From Carnegiea gigantea (Eukaryota > Streptophyta > Magnoliopsida > Caryophyllales > Cactaceae), in contig JAKOGI010000054.1 of assembly GCA_029747015.1 (NCBI GenBank), forward strand, positions 283,501-347,500: a DNA stretch of 64,000 nt, written 5' to 3'. Shown in pieces: positions 33,907 to 46,080 of the stretch (positions are counted from its first letter, which is position 1; every line of letters starts with the position of its first letter). The notes under the pieces were generated by a model. It was not told the origin of the DNA, made no database searches, and saw only the letters and a list, made by a program, of their open reading frames with translations. The position numbers and the translations under genes are program-made.

Positions 33907-35560
33907 GCAATGTTTGGGTGGAATTTCATGGCAACGAAGGGGTGGAGATTACTGGAGAACATTGAAATGGGATTCTCTCATTTCAATTTGTTAGAGGGTA
34001 TTTTATTCCCAAGTTAGTGGACAAATTTGACTTTTCTGCTATTTCAGTCTCTTTCGGTTAACTGCAGCCCTACATTGCAAAAGGTTGGAATCAGAACAAG
34101 TTTGCTTCAGAATTAAAATTCCTCTTCTTCAAATGATGGCCATTCCACTTTTCAGGATTCCTTTATGCCTTTACCCTCTGCTTCTATTGTATGGTTTTTG
34201 GGAAGGGGGTGGTCTCAACTTTAAAAGGACTGTAATTTACAATTTACTTATCCTAAAATTGAAATTATAAGCTCTTTAAAATTTTATTATTTGGGGTAAA
34301 ATAAGTTCATCACTGACAGTATAAAACAATTCTTAAAAAAAATTTCAATCGTTCGATAAATAGACAACAAACAAAATTACTGTCCCTCTTCTAACTATAG
34401 ATAATCACAATCTGTAATTTTGTATTGATTATGTAATTGATTTAGTTGTCATCAATATGGTGAAAAAGTCCCATGAGGGTTATTTACTCTTCTTAAGCTT
34501 ACCAATTAAGTATAGGCTACCGCTAAGCCCAATTCTAAGAAAAATAAAGTGAGTGAATAAATCATTATCTATATCATTTCTGAAATTATAACTATTCACT
34601 TATTTCTCACATTGTGCATGAGACTTTGAGTAGCTTGTGTCAAAATCCATCGATATCGTCGGTTGCGGTCTCTGTTGGCAAATTTGAGTCATACTTTCAT
34701 ACACTGTATGCTTCCCATTTGGAGCATAAGATGAGTATCATCGAAGTATTGCACCAACAGATTAATCAATATATGTTTATGAACATGTGTTCAATGGATA
34801 TTATTTAAGGTCACCCACGAAAAAGAAAAAGAAGAAAAAGTTTCATTAGCTATGAGGAATAATACTAATTACATAACCACTTATAGAAATAGTCTCCACT
34901 AGGGCATTGTAGGGGAGGAGACTCTAATATGCAAGTTTAAATACAAAATTACATTGACTAAAATTATTAACATCTTGCACAAAACATCTTCATATAGGGC
35001 ATTGTAGAATAAATACAAAGTCTCTATGACATGAATACATGATTGAGACCTTGTATCACTCCTTGGATTTTCTAAGACACTTGCATTTGACCTTATATTA
35101 CCTATATGACAATTTTGTTATTTCCTTTCATATAAATCTTGATAAATCATATCTGTATTACCGCTTTAACCCCAATTCGCACCCTTCTTATTTCTACTTT
35201 CAAAATTGATACCCATTAGACTTTAATACCCTATGCTTTGTAGGAGCTAAATTTCACTAGACCCCCTTTAATAGTCAAACTTTGAATTTCTTTCTACTAT
35301 TCACCCTCCTTTAACAAAAAAAAAAAAACAAATTATGTACGCTGCGGGGACCGGCCGGTGGGAAAAATATATATCCAAGTATAGAAAAAGCCAAATCTAA
35401 AGGAGCTCAGAAAAGATCCAACGGTCAAAATTAATCAGAAATGCCAAATTTTGTCTCCATAGACCCTATGAAAAAGACAGGTCCATCCAAACATACAATT
35501 TTTTTTTTTTTTTTTGAAGAAGCCATCCAAATACGTAATTATAAATGCTACTTTAAAAAA
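33907..35560. other. Gene-free stretch upstream of eIF5A
   Basis: AT-rich with short unconvincing frames. The T-run at 35501-35515 and the 35560-35713 segment lead into the eIF5A 5' UTR. No gene supported. Confidence 0.45.
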
Positions 35561-35713
35561 AAGGTAGAAAAAAGAAAACGAGAATGTTTTGGGGTGTAGA
35601 AAAACCCCATCATTCTCCTCACGTTCTCTGCTGCTCCTCCTTCTCCTGTGCTCGCACTCATCACAGCCGCAGAGCGGAGGGTTAAGGTCAGAAAGAGAAA
35701 GTAGAGAGAGAAA

Positions 35714-38540
35714 ATGTCGGACGAGGAGCACCACTTTGAGTCAAAGGCGGATGCCGGCGCCTCCAAGACCTACCCTCAACAAGCTGGTACTATCCGCAAG
35801 AACGGCTACATCGTCATCAAGAACCGCCCTTGCAAGGTTTGGTTTCCATCTTTTGTTGTAGTTTTAGATCTGATTGTTTGTTAAAAGTTTGTTTTTTCGA
35901 TGCCCATTTTCATGAATTTATCTGGGTCGGTTCCTGATTTCCCATTACTTGCTTCTGATTTGGGGTTTTAGAACAGTATATTTTCTGTGATTGTTGTGTA
36001 TCTGTGGATTTTGTGAGGGAGATTGGGGTTGTTTATGCGTGGGTTTTGTTTGTAGTGTGATGTTTATTGGGCTGGGCTTTATTTCAGCTGCTGATTTGTA
36101 TTTGTTAGCATGCATATTGGTTGGATTTGGAATATCTATGTAATTTCTTCTGAGTTGAATGAGAAAACTTTGTACTGTCATATTTTTTGGACTTGTTTCT
36201 TTTGAAGTTGTTCCTATATGTTTTTATGTCTTTAGTGTGTTCCATCAGAATGTCAGTGTATAAGCACGGGTCAAAATTTGTTCTTGATCTGTTGATTGCT
36301 GAAAGCCTTCACAAAGATTTTTGATTCTGGAGAGGGATGGAAGAATCAGTAACTTTAAAAAAAAAAAACAAAAATTTTCTCGTGTCCCCTTATAATCAAG
36401 GATTAAACATTGAAATGTAATGAATTTTCTCTTCCATTTAAAGCATCTTGTCCAAGAGTGCTAGCCACAAATATGCTTTGCCCTTCCTGATGATGGATCT
36501 TGATCAAATGAACATGTGAAGTACCGTTCTTCATGCGTATTTGTTCTTTTGTGGTAGATGTTGGACGTTAATGACAAATATTAAAGATGTCGACAAAATA
36601 GGTGATACGATGTGTACGATATGAAGAAAGTTATTGGATCCCAATAGTGAGTTAATTCCCATATGAATGGTTAATAGTTTTTATTTTTATGAATTGTGCA
36701 GTGGGAAATAGTCTCCATTTGGTGGTAAGGTTGTGTACTTTTGAATCTCCTGGCAGGGTTTCATATATTTCAGTGTGTTTTATATGTATTGTTATTACAC
36801 TACTAAACTGCCTATGATACACTATATAATGCAAATTGGATGCAGGTTGTGGAGGTCTCTACATCTAAGACTGGGAAGCACGGGCACGCTAAGTGTCACT
36901 TTGTGGGTATTGACATATTTACAGGAAAGAAGCTTGAGGATATTGTTCCGTCATCCCACAACTGTGATGTATATAGTTCTTTTCTTTTCTGGTTGACATT
37001 GGACTAAAATATTAGCATCACCAATAATATGATAATCTGAATGCATCTTCTGTTGTCTGTGTTTTTACTCTTATTTATCTCTTTGTCCAGGTCCCTCATG
37101 TTAACCGTACTGACTACCAGCTGATTGATATCTCAGAAGATGGTTTTGTAAGTATTTCTCTCCTTTCAATTTTTTGTACAAGTAAATAGCATTTGAAAAA
37201 AATAATAACATAGGACACATTCTGGCTGTTGCCACTGATGTTATCTTCAAGTTAGAGATGCGATTTATATATTCTTGTTAGACAGGGAAAAGATGTGTTG
37301 ATCTTGGGCAATTCGTCAATGCGTCATTGTTGTAGGGCTGTTTAGGCATGACTGTATCCCTATGTTATAATTTGGGTGGTGATTTTGAGTAATGAGAGCT
37401 TTACCTTTCTTGTCCATAACAAGCACTAGCTATCTTTAATAACTAACACAGATTGGTTCAAGTAATTTGGCAATTGTTCCCTTTAAACAAGATCTTGGAT
37501 TCGAGTCTTGTAAATAGAGAAAAATCTGTGATGGGAGAGCTCTACTTCTTATTAGGTTTACAGTGGTTTCACTCCAGTGAAATGGAGGATCAAAAACCCA
37601 AAAAATAGCTATCTTTAATAATTACATAGGATGCATGTGGTGCTTTTCTACACAAGCTAGAAAGTGCCTTTTTTAAGAACTTGCCATCATTCCTCAGTTC
37701 ACATCTGTGAAGTTACATTTACAATGATGAAATTCAATCCTGATATGAGTACATAAGGGGAAAAATGGCAGCTGGTTTCTCAGGCTGGGTAACTTTTTGT
37801 TAATCATTTACCTTTTAGGCTTCTCACCTTCAATCATATGATCGTGTGATTCTGCACTTCCCCCTTCCTCCTCGAAAATCTGCATTGCTGATGTACTGAT
37901 GTCAAATATGTGGAATTTTAATTGAGGCATCAGGGGTGAATGGGGCAGCTCTTCATGAACAGAACTAATAAGTGGACATATTAGCTTTGTTGTCCAGTTA
38001 TCTGTAGTACTTACAATTGATTGTCTTTATATGCAGGTGAGCCTTCTTACTGAGAATGGTAACACCAAGGATGATTTGAGAGTTCCTACCGATGAGGCGT
38101 TGCTTGCTCAGGTAAGAGCTGGGATTTGTCATCTCTTTCTGAGTTGTGGGACGTAACTCAAATTCTGTGGGACTATTCCCAGGGTTATTTAACTTGTGCT
38201 CTACTCCCCACATAGTAAAGTGTTCTTGTGTTTTCCTGGCCAGTCTTCTCTCTCTTCATCGATGCTACTTCGACATTGTAATTTGGTTGTCCTGTTACAC
38301 ATTTTGCCTTGTTTTTAACCATGCAATCAAGTCTCGTATATAAACTTCCGTTACATTTCATACACGTTTGCCTTGGTTGTCCCCACATAAAATGCCTGTG
38401 TCCGGTTTCTTATTTGATTTATATCTTCGATATTGCAGATGAAGGGTGGCTTCGATGAGGGGAAAGACCTCATCGTTAGTGTCATGTCGGCTATGGGAGA
38501 AGAACAAATTTGCGGCCTTAAGGACATTGGCAAGAACTAG
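35714..38540 (+). CDS. eIF5A: Eukaryotic translation initiation factor 5A (eIF5A), five exons
   Basis: Cytosolic factor that relieves ribosome stalling, notably at proline runs, and aids termination. It is the only protein family carrying hypusine. Exons 35714-35836, 36846-36968, 37091-37147, 38037-38111 and 38439-38540 all join in phase 0 with GT/AG borders and give 159 aa, the standard plant length. The N-terminal SH3-like domain contains the hypusine loop [10 protein letters not shown] with the modified lysine at residue 52, to be acted on by deoxyhypusine synthase and hydroxylase. The C-terminal OB fold ends KDIGKN. The start ATG is preceded by a purine-rich AAA leader after a pyrimidine-rich UTR. 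Intron 1 is about 1 kb, common for plant eIF5A. Intron 3 contains a SINE. No lesion. Confidence 0.97.
37427..37621 (+). mobile_element. tRNA-derived SINE in eIF5A intron 3, 16-bp perfect target-site duplication
   Basis: The body 37443-37605 (163 bp) has an A-box-like TTGGTTCAAGTAATTTGG, a B-box-like GGATTCGAGTC at about 37497, and an A-rich tail CAAAAACCCAAAAAA. TAGCTATCTTTAATAA flanks it exactly at 37427-37442 and 37606-37621. It sits well inside the intron, same strand as the gene. The family is not one I can name; it is not Au. Confidence 0.8.
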
Positions 38541-39912
38541 AGTCGTTGCCAGTGAAAATTATCTGCCTTCGACTATCTATCTCACTGACAAAGCATATTG
38601 GTGATCCTTGCTGTGTTTCTAGACAAGTTGAGGTCAAATCTATTGAGAAACGAACCTCATAGTTTCTTGAATGTCATGTTTGGATTCTCTGGACCTTGTT
38701 TTTCCACAAGTTTCTTTTTTCTTTTTTCTTTTTGTTGGGAGGGGTTGAGAGTTTCTGGGTTTTTGCGGGAATTTTTCTGGATATGTAGGGACACGGATGA
38801 CTTTAGTTGGTTTGCTCTAATCAATTTGCATGAATTTCCTTGTGTCTTTCTTGTTGAAGTGTATCGCTGTCCTAGAAGAGTGTTGATGGTGGTGGTTCTT
38901 GAAGCAGAGCGTCGGTAATCCGTCCGATGTACTTGAGAGAAAAGTAGACCCAACTCAACTGTGGTACCTAAAAAAATGTGGAGCCAATGCTGCCCTTGTG
39001 ACTATCTCCCCATCCCTTCCCATCTTCACACATCTCTGACTCTTTCCTTGTAATTCAGGGCATTAAAATGAGAACGAAAATAGGCATTTTTTTACCTCAT
39101 CATTAATGGAGGAAAAACTCAAAGAGTATAAACACCATAGGTAAATGCAAATCTCGCTTTTGAACGTTAGCTAAAGAACTTTGCAGACATAGCAAACAAA
39201 CAAAAAGACCGTTAATCTTGTCCAAAACAACAAGTGATTTGTAGTTCTCGGTCAGCTACAAGTAACATATTTTAATCGTTAAAAGCAAAAAACCACTACA
39301 TAAACAATCTTCCAACGTCCTGAAGAGTAGCTCAACACCTCAAAAAACACAACAATCTAGTCGAGCTCTGCAAAATCTCCTACCCAAACGTCTTTCCATG
39401 TTCCTACTGTTAAATCCCTCCCTCTGCCAGCCTCCCCGGAAAAACAAAAAAAGGACCCCTCTTTAGAATGTGTGGATTGAGTTAATTTTGGATGCATGTA
39501 TTGATCGGATTTTGGGTATTTTGAGTGCAGGTTAAGTTTTTTATCGACTGTAGACTAATTAAACAGTCCAATACGGGAATTTTAAAAACAATACAGTTGT
39601 AGCAGTGGCGCGTTTGGCAAAGCTTGAGATAGTTAAGAGTATAATCAAGCCGGCTTATAATGCACTCAAATCACCTCACAACATCCCAAGGACTATACAT
39701 TTAAGCTACCGTGTAATGTTGGCACACTCGAAAATCCCCTCCTGGAATTTAAGCTAACATACAACCTACCATGTTGCTGATTGTGTTGTTCACTGAAATT
39801 GAAGTATTGTCCCTCATCATAGTAATTCACTGGCCCTTGTGCTACTGATGCTCCACCAAATCACCGCGATCATTTACCCCAACCCCTAATAGTATCAAGT
39901 ATGATGCACGTT
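38541..39912. other. eIF5A 3' UTR and gene-free flank
   Basis: 3' UTR of eIF5A, probably a few hundred bp, then intergenic DNA. On the - strand at about 39882-39691 an open run of about 50 codons with Asn/Gln/Tyr-rich content (ending at a stop near 39691) might be a decayed exon, but nothing joins to it. Confidence 0.4.
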
Positions 39913-40105
39913 CTATTTGATTAATCATAAATGCTTATTATCAACATTCAACATTCATCAACATCAATCAACATTGATCAATACTAGTTATAATTTCAGC
40001 TCTAATTGACACTCGTCAACACTGATAATGATCAATCAGCACTCACTAACGCCGTTCATCACTGATCAGTAATAACTACTTACGATAAGTTGAAAAGAAC
40101 AGAGC
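39913..40105. mobile_element. MITE related to the one at 5864-6050
   Basis: Ends CGTTCTATTTGATTAATCAT and ATAAGTTGAAAAGAAC are approximate inverted repeats. The interior is packed with ATCAACATTGATCAATACT-like words, as in the copy at 5864. Non-coding, about 193 bp, diverged. Confidence 0.5.
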
Positions 40106-40157
40106 TACCATTTTCTTGTTGGATTCTAACTATCCAGCAACATCCACTCTTCCACTA

Positions 40158-40210
40158 CATATATATATAGAGAGAGAGAGAGAAAGAGAGAGATACATAC
40201 ATACATATAT
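40158..40210. repeat. Compound (AT)n(AG)n(ATAC)n microsatellite
   Basis: TATATATATA then AGAGAGAGAGAGAG and ATACATACATAC in succession. Confidence 0.85.
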
Positions 40211-40594
40211 TTGGCTTCCTCATTAAATCACCTTCAGATTAGATATGGAACGGCAGCATTAAGTAATAAGTATGAATAAATATCATTGATGAGCTGTGGT
40301 TTTTTTTTGGGGGGGGGGGGGTGAGAATTGATTAGCTGTAGTTAACTAAGAATTAAAATGGGTTTTTTGGGGGGATGGAGCAAAATTAATAGCCATGGAA
40401 ACAGAAAACTTGTCAATGCCAATAAGGTAAGGGAACAATCCTCAATTTAAGTAATAAATCAAATCATATATATGATGATACAACATGATTGATAGCCTTA
40501 TATGGTTGAAGATGGGCATGTTTTCTTCATCCTAAGCCTTTCCTTTAAAAAAGAGAAGAATACTGAGTATCACATCAAAAAAACCTCCTTAATT

Positions 40595-40785
40595 ATGAAC
40601 GCAAAAGACCAGAAAATGAGAGGAAGTTGTGATGATCATAGGGTGGTTGGAAAAGAAGGATTGATGTCATTATTGGTATTCTTATTGACGTTGATATTCC
40701 AAGTTCCTCATGGTGTTGGTCATGTTGATGAGGAGCCGCAGGATTATCTGTCCTTCAATGGCGCCTTCATATTTTCTTGTCCTGG
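40595..40785 (+). CDS. Candidate first exon of an unrecognised secreted or membrane protein
   Basis: The ATG at 40595 opens 63 codons up to a good donor site (CCTGG|GTATGT, 40786). The peptide has a short polar N-terminus, a strongly hydrophobic run (LMSLLVFLLTLIFQVP) that could be a signal peptide or anchor, then GHVDEEPQDYLSFNG. If unspliced it stops at 40834. I cannot find convincing following exons within 4 kb, nor name the family. It may be an orphan exon or chance. Confidence 0.3.
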
Positions 40786-40834
40786 GTATGTCACCTTTTC
40801 CCTCTCTTCTATTTTGCTAATTCATTTTAAGTAA

Positions 40835-43800
40835 TTCTTTTACAAATAAAATCAAATTTAAAATATCAATTTTTTAATAAAAAGAATAATGTGTGTGGGA
40901 TTCAAGTATTAATGTATTAATATATTTATATGTCAAGGATGTGTAATGCGTATGGTTAAAAATTAATGTAATGTTTGGTTGGATGTAATGTAATGATAAT
41001 GTAATACAATTAACTTTATAATATAATCATGATTACTTAGTTTGTGATAATTATAATTACAAGATAGTTCTTTCATTGCAATACTCTTATGCAATCAAAC
41101 AAGATAATAAAAACACAATTATACACTTGTTTGCATTATAGGGTTGATTACATCTAACCAAACATTACATAAGAGTTAGAACCTAATATTTTCTGATATT
41201 TTAATTGTTAAAATAAGCAATTCGTTGAGAAAAAAAACAAAAAAAAAAATGAATAGCATATCGTTGGTTCAAAATTTTTTAAACTTAAAAGGCAATTTTA
41301 ATATATATAGTTCACTTTGTTAATTAGACCATATCCATTCCATTAGAATTAGAGTTGGGAAACAGGTTGGGTTAGGTTGACCCATTTAATAAAAGGACCA
41401 ATTTCGTGTTGGTGTTGAAAAAAGTCTAGATCTGCTTGAAATTGAAAAATAATATGTTTCATACTAAACGGTCAAATCATGTCAATTTCGGGTCAAAATC
41501 AGTTCCATTCAGGTCGGGTTCGGGTTTTCCTCAGTAACTTCAGGTCGGGTTCGTATCGCGTTATCATGTCGGGTCAGACATTCCCAACTCTAATTAAGAT
41601 TTAAGATTTGGTGTGATTTTACCAGTCCTCGCTCTTGTGATTTCCTAAAATGATTAGTTCCTTTCAAATTCCTTTTTTCTTTTTTTGTTTCTCGGGTTGG
41701 AATCCTTTAATTTCAAGTTTCATTGTTTCAAGCGAGGATGCTCGAGTTATTTATTTATTTATATCAATATTGAACTTCAAAAATTAGACAAGTCAGTACA
41801 GAGAAATAACAAATTATGATCCAACAAACTACCTTAAATCTTGTTTAAACTTATTTAGCCACCAAGTATTTCATCGAAACTTTTGAGGTACTTGCAATAA
41901 CTGGTGATGTATTATGTTAATGATAATCATTTCTTTAATCATTCGTATTTTTCTAACAACGGATTCAATTTATTTGCACGACTTTTTCTTATCTTCGTTC
42001 TCTTAGCAATTCACTTGGGGGCTCAGCAGTGTAAACTTTCGTCATCGAGACACCATTTTTTGCAGTGCTAGTTTTAATTATTAAAGAAGTCCAAATATAT
42101 AATTCAGTGAGATAATCCTTGAAGGAAATAAATTTTTAAAAAATCGCTCAAATTTCCTTCAAAGTTCTTAAAAATCACTAAATTTTAAAAAGGGTCTAAA
42201 CAATCACTGAACTTTGATATTTGGTGCAAATGATCACCGAATTTTGACCTACATATTAGGTCATGATAAATGAACAGAATTCTAGTTTTCTTCTCTTTTT
42301 TTTAAAAGTGTAAATAATTTTTTTTTTGAATCAAAAAATAATTTGTAATTTTTTAGAGAACAAAACATGGGGAAGCAATAAATTAAAGTGATAATTAACA
42401 GTATATTTAAATACAAATTCTTATTAATTTATAGTTGAAAGAGGAGAATATAAATGAACATATACCCCACCCCATGAAACCAAAAACGGGGGAGGGGGAT
42501 GGAAAGCAGAAAGAAGGTAAAAGCCACCGTAAGTCGTATGCCAGGCGACATATTCACCTTTAAAAAAAAAAAAAAATACTAGTCAAATTACCCATTATTT
42601 TCCATGGAGTGACAATCCCTCCTGTAAAAAAAATATTAGTCTAATTTAATTGATAAACCTTTGTGCTTTATTGATACCCTCCTCCTTTAAAAAAAATTAA
42701 AAAAAAAAAACACTCTTTTCCTTGATACAGCTCCCGTACGTTACAAATTGTATTTATTTTGGTACTATACCTTACTCAGACATGGGCATATGTTCGTGCC
42801 TATGTCGAAATCGAAAATCTAAATCTAAATTGTTAGGGGTGATTTCTAGATTTTGAGAATCTAATGAAAATCTTTATAAATGATTTTGCGGCTAACTATA
42901 ACTTTAGCTTTGAACACCACCATTGTAAATTTCTTTTAACTGCATGCACTCAGGAAACCTTTTACTCATAATTTATCTAAAAATTACCAATATATATGAC
43001 ACAAAATTACGATTGGAAAATGTAACTGTAGTTTTCTGATTTGAGACTTCATCAAAATTGTTCTTAAATTTTATTATATTATGATATTTCTCGCTAAATT
43101 TAAAGTTATATTAGAATTTAGAAACGCTTTTATATAGTTTCGGAGTTTACGGTTGAAATAGGTATTCATAGGTGTAGACTTTGAAATATAAAGCATTTCG
43201 CCAAATTTGAGTTGTTTCTTGGCACCTGCAATGTTTTGTGATGACACCAATTATTTGTATCATTTGCGTTTTATATGATAGAAACTCAAATTAATTAGGA
43301 TTTTTGGAACTTAATAATCCGAATTTTGAGGGCCTGAAAAATAATTAATGTATTTTTCAAACGCTCTCTTACATCGTGTTTAATCTGCCTAAATACATGC
43401 TTTGAAATTGTTTCCCTCCAATTTCTACAGCATTTGAGATTCAAAATCACTTATTTAATTTCGGAAAAATAATATAATAAGATCAATATATTGAAAACTT
43501 GCCAAAACAGCCACAAAGTTAATAATTTCCAAAATAGTAAATAGCATACGTAAATTAACTTCTCCTGTTCAATTTTCATCCAAAAAAAAACTTTCCCTAT
43601 TTATCTACCTCCATTTCTCACTCCCTAAAGCATCCCTTAAATCTGTGACTAATTCAAATTTATCAAATTAAATTCCCAGTCCGCTATAAATCAATTTTTC
43701 TTTTATTAGCCTTGCATAGCGTCTCCAGTTACTATTGAACTGATAACCATCCATAGGTGCACGCTAACGTTCATAGACTCAAGGTGGAAATTTCATTTGG

Positions 43801-43840
43801 ATACATGTATTGAACACCCCCAGCTCTAATAATTGAATTC
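40835..43840. other. Gene-free, AT-rich stretch
   Basis: No supported gene. It contains one clear MITE (41347-41595). A few A-runs and T-runs mark old insertion tails. No RNA genes recognised. Confidence 0.45.
41347..41595. mobile_element. MITE with perfect 15-bp terminal inverted repeats
   Basis: AATTAGAGTTGGGAA at 41347-41361 is the exact complement of TTCCCAACTCTAATT at 41581-41595. The 249-bp element carries GGTTGGGTTAGGTTGACC and GGTCGGGTTCGGGTTTTCC phrases, the text of a common plant hAT-type MITE. No TSD outside the repeats could be established. Confidence 0.8.
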
Positions 43841-43978
43841 TATCAATACGAGATCCACCTCTCTATGGGTAGGAATACTGGTAGGGGTAAGGTTGCCTAC
43901 AGCTGGATCTCCCCAGACCCCGCGAAAGCGGGACCCACACTGGGAGTTGTTGTTGTTGTTGTATCAATACGAGATCCA
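43841..43978 (+). mobile_element. 5'-truncated Au/TS-type SINE with perfect 17-bp target-site duplication
   Basis: The body is 43858-43961 (104 bp). GGTAGGGGTAAGGTTGCCTA, CAGACCCCGCGAAAGCGGGA and CACTGGG form the conserved 3' domain shared by Au-like plant SINEs. The tail is (TTG)n as in the TS family. The A and B boxes are absent, so it was truncated on insertion. TATCAATACGAGATCCA occurs exactly at 43841-43857 and 43962-43978. Confidence 0.9.
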
Positions 43979-45249
43979 ATTCCTTTTGAATTGTACTATT
44001 TTCTTCTTCAATATAAGTTTTTTTTAAGCGACTTCCATTTATTGGGTTCAACAGGTGCATACCATGTATGAACTTGATGGCTTGAATAAGTAAACTTGAT
44101 AGTTAAATTTCTTTTTTTAAACATGTAAGTTAATTATAGGTGTGAACATTTTGTTGCTTGACTTTGAAGGCATAGCAAGTTTACGTTGTTTATTAAGAGC
44201 TATACAAAAGGATTCATGTTGATACGTGTGCTGTATTTTAGCATAGGTTTAATTAATTGATGTTAATGGAAATTTCATATTCGTATTAATGTATGGTTTA
44301 AAAGAAATATTTACCAATGTCTTACCTCATAACACCCTTATATGTTTATGTTTTTTTTTTGGGGGGGGGGTTGGAGAGGATAGTAGTTAATTATGGGGAA
44401 AGTCGAAATTGAATTTTTGATTTACTGAAAGGATGTATCTTAATTTGAATCTTTCTTTTATCTATTGGAATCTATATTATAATTTCAATATGTATAACAA
44501 ATGTTATTTTGCACCATATTAAGCTCCTCCAAAATACAACTCCACATATTGCTTCGCTCCAATTTTTCTAGCATTTGAAATTCAAAATGACCTATTTCAA
44601 GAAAAATTACATAATATCAACATATCGTAAAAACTCCAAAATAGTCATAACGCTAGTAGTAATCCAAATTAGTACACATACTAACAAAGTGTACGATAAT
44701 TCTTATGTGTAGCGGTGAGGCACATAACCAACATTTCTTAAGTACTCATTGATACATGAAAAAACAATACAACATAATTAACTTAATGAAAAAGAAATAT
44801 TCAGTAATGAATTTGACATATAAACATCCATTAATAAAAAATAATATTAAAATTTTGGAAAAAAAGTGTGTTCCTGGGGGGATTAACTATAGTGATGAAA
44901 AGCATTTGCAACAAAAAAAGGGATAAAAATAGTTCTCTTATTATTATTATTGTTGTTGTTTTCATTATTATTGTTGTTGTTGTTGTTATTGTTATTATTA
45001 CTATTAGTACTACTACTAATACTATTGTTGTTGTTGTCATTGTTGTCGATCAAATATTAATGGAAATATGTGATGTGAATGAGTCAAACAAAATATACAA
45101 TTTTTTTTCATATTTAGAGTTATAATTTCTAATAGTCTTTTTGGTTTGTGATTCTAAGTATGTCTTTTAAATTTAGCTAACTGATAACATAGCCTTATGT
45201 CATACCAATAATAACATGATATTAATAGTGGTTTGTTTTATTGAAACTG
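43979..45249. other. Gene-free stretch
   Basis: AT-rich. It contains a T-run followed by about ten G residues at 44351-44370 and a triplet microsatellite at 44938-45050. No gene. Confidence 0.5.
44938..45050. repeat. Compound trinucleotide microsatellite (TTA/TTG/CTA)n
   Basis: Runs of TTA, TTG, then ACTACTACT and GTTGTTGTT over about 110 bp. Poly-Ile/Val and poly-Thr reading frames here are artefacts. Confidence 0.9.
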
Positions 45250-45514
45250 TAAGGCCCTGTTCAGCAAAATTAGCTGTTTGAATAGCGGATAGCTGTTTAA
45301 GTAGCGGACAGCTGTTTGAGTAGCAGATAGCTGTTGAGTTTTAGCGGATAGCGGATAACTATTTAACTAGCTGTTTAAAAAGAATGCGTTCGGTAAAATG
45401 AGCTGTTGAATAAGCCGATTAATATAAAATGACGAAAAAGGACATTCCTAATATTTTTGTTGTTTCATGCTTCATTATTGCTACTACTACTACTATTCAC
45501 TACAAGAAAACACG

Positions 45515-46080
45515 CGTTTTGAAACCGAAATATTCGGTTTCAAAACGGTGAATTCGGTTTCTAAATTACATTAGAAACCAAATTGAAATCGAAAGTTGGC
45601 CGTTTCTACAGGCTTGGTTGCAAAGTAATTCGGAAACCGAAGTGATTCGGTTTCTAAATCTGAAACTGTAATTTGAAACTGTTAGGCCATCGGTTTCAAA
45701 ATGTTGGAAACCGAATTCAGCTATCGGTTTCAAATTTTTGGCAACCGAATTCAGCATCGGTTTCTAAATTTGAAACTGTAATTTGAAACTGTTAGGCCAT
45801 TGGTTTCAAATTGTTGGAAATCGAATTCAGCTATCGGCTTCAAATTTTTGGCAACCGAATTCAACATCGGTTTCTAAATGTTGGAAACTGAATTCAGCTA
45901 CCGGTTTCAAATTTTTGGAAATCGAATTCAGCATCGGTTTCTAATTTGTGGAAACCGAATTCAACTATCGATTTCTAAATGTTGGAAACTGTACGCAACA
46001 TCGGTTTCAAATTTTTGGAAACTGAATCTGAACAACGGTTTCTAACAATTACAAACCGAGTATCATTTGCAACTGGAATG
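45515..46080. repeat. Left subterminal repeat array of the CACTA element
   Basis: About a dozen irregular units of 35-70 bp built on ATCGGTTTCAAATTTTTGG and GGAAACCGAATTCAGC, in both orientations. Such arrays are the binding sites of TNPA-like proteins in En/Spm. A shorter counterpart lies at the other end. Confidence 0.85.

Noticed and set aside
33744..33994. Tryptophan- and glycine-containing frames on both strands
   Set aside because: They overlap the tRNA-derived SINE candidate and its T-rich tail.
35435..35861. Overlapping frames on both strands around the eIF5A start
   Set aside because: Shadows of eIF5A exon 1 and its pyrimidine-rich 5' UTR.
38598..38953. Frames of about 100 codons after the eIF5A stop
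   Set aside because: They fall in the probable 3' UTR and their composition looks random.
45515..46080. Repeat array considered as a CRISPR
   Set aside because: Units vary in length and occur in both orientations without fixed spacers, in a plant CACTA element; these are subterminal transposase-binding-type repeats.
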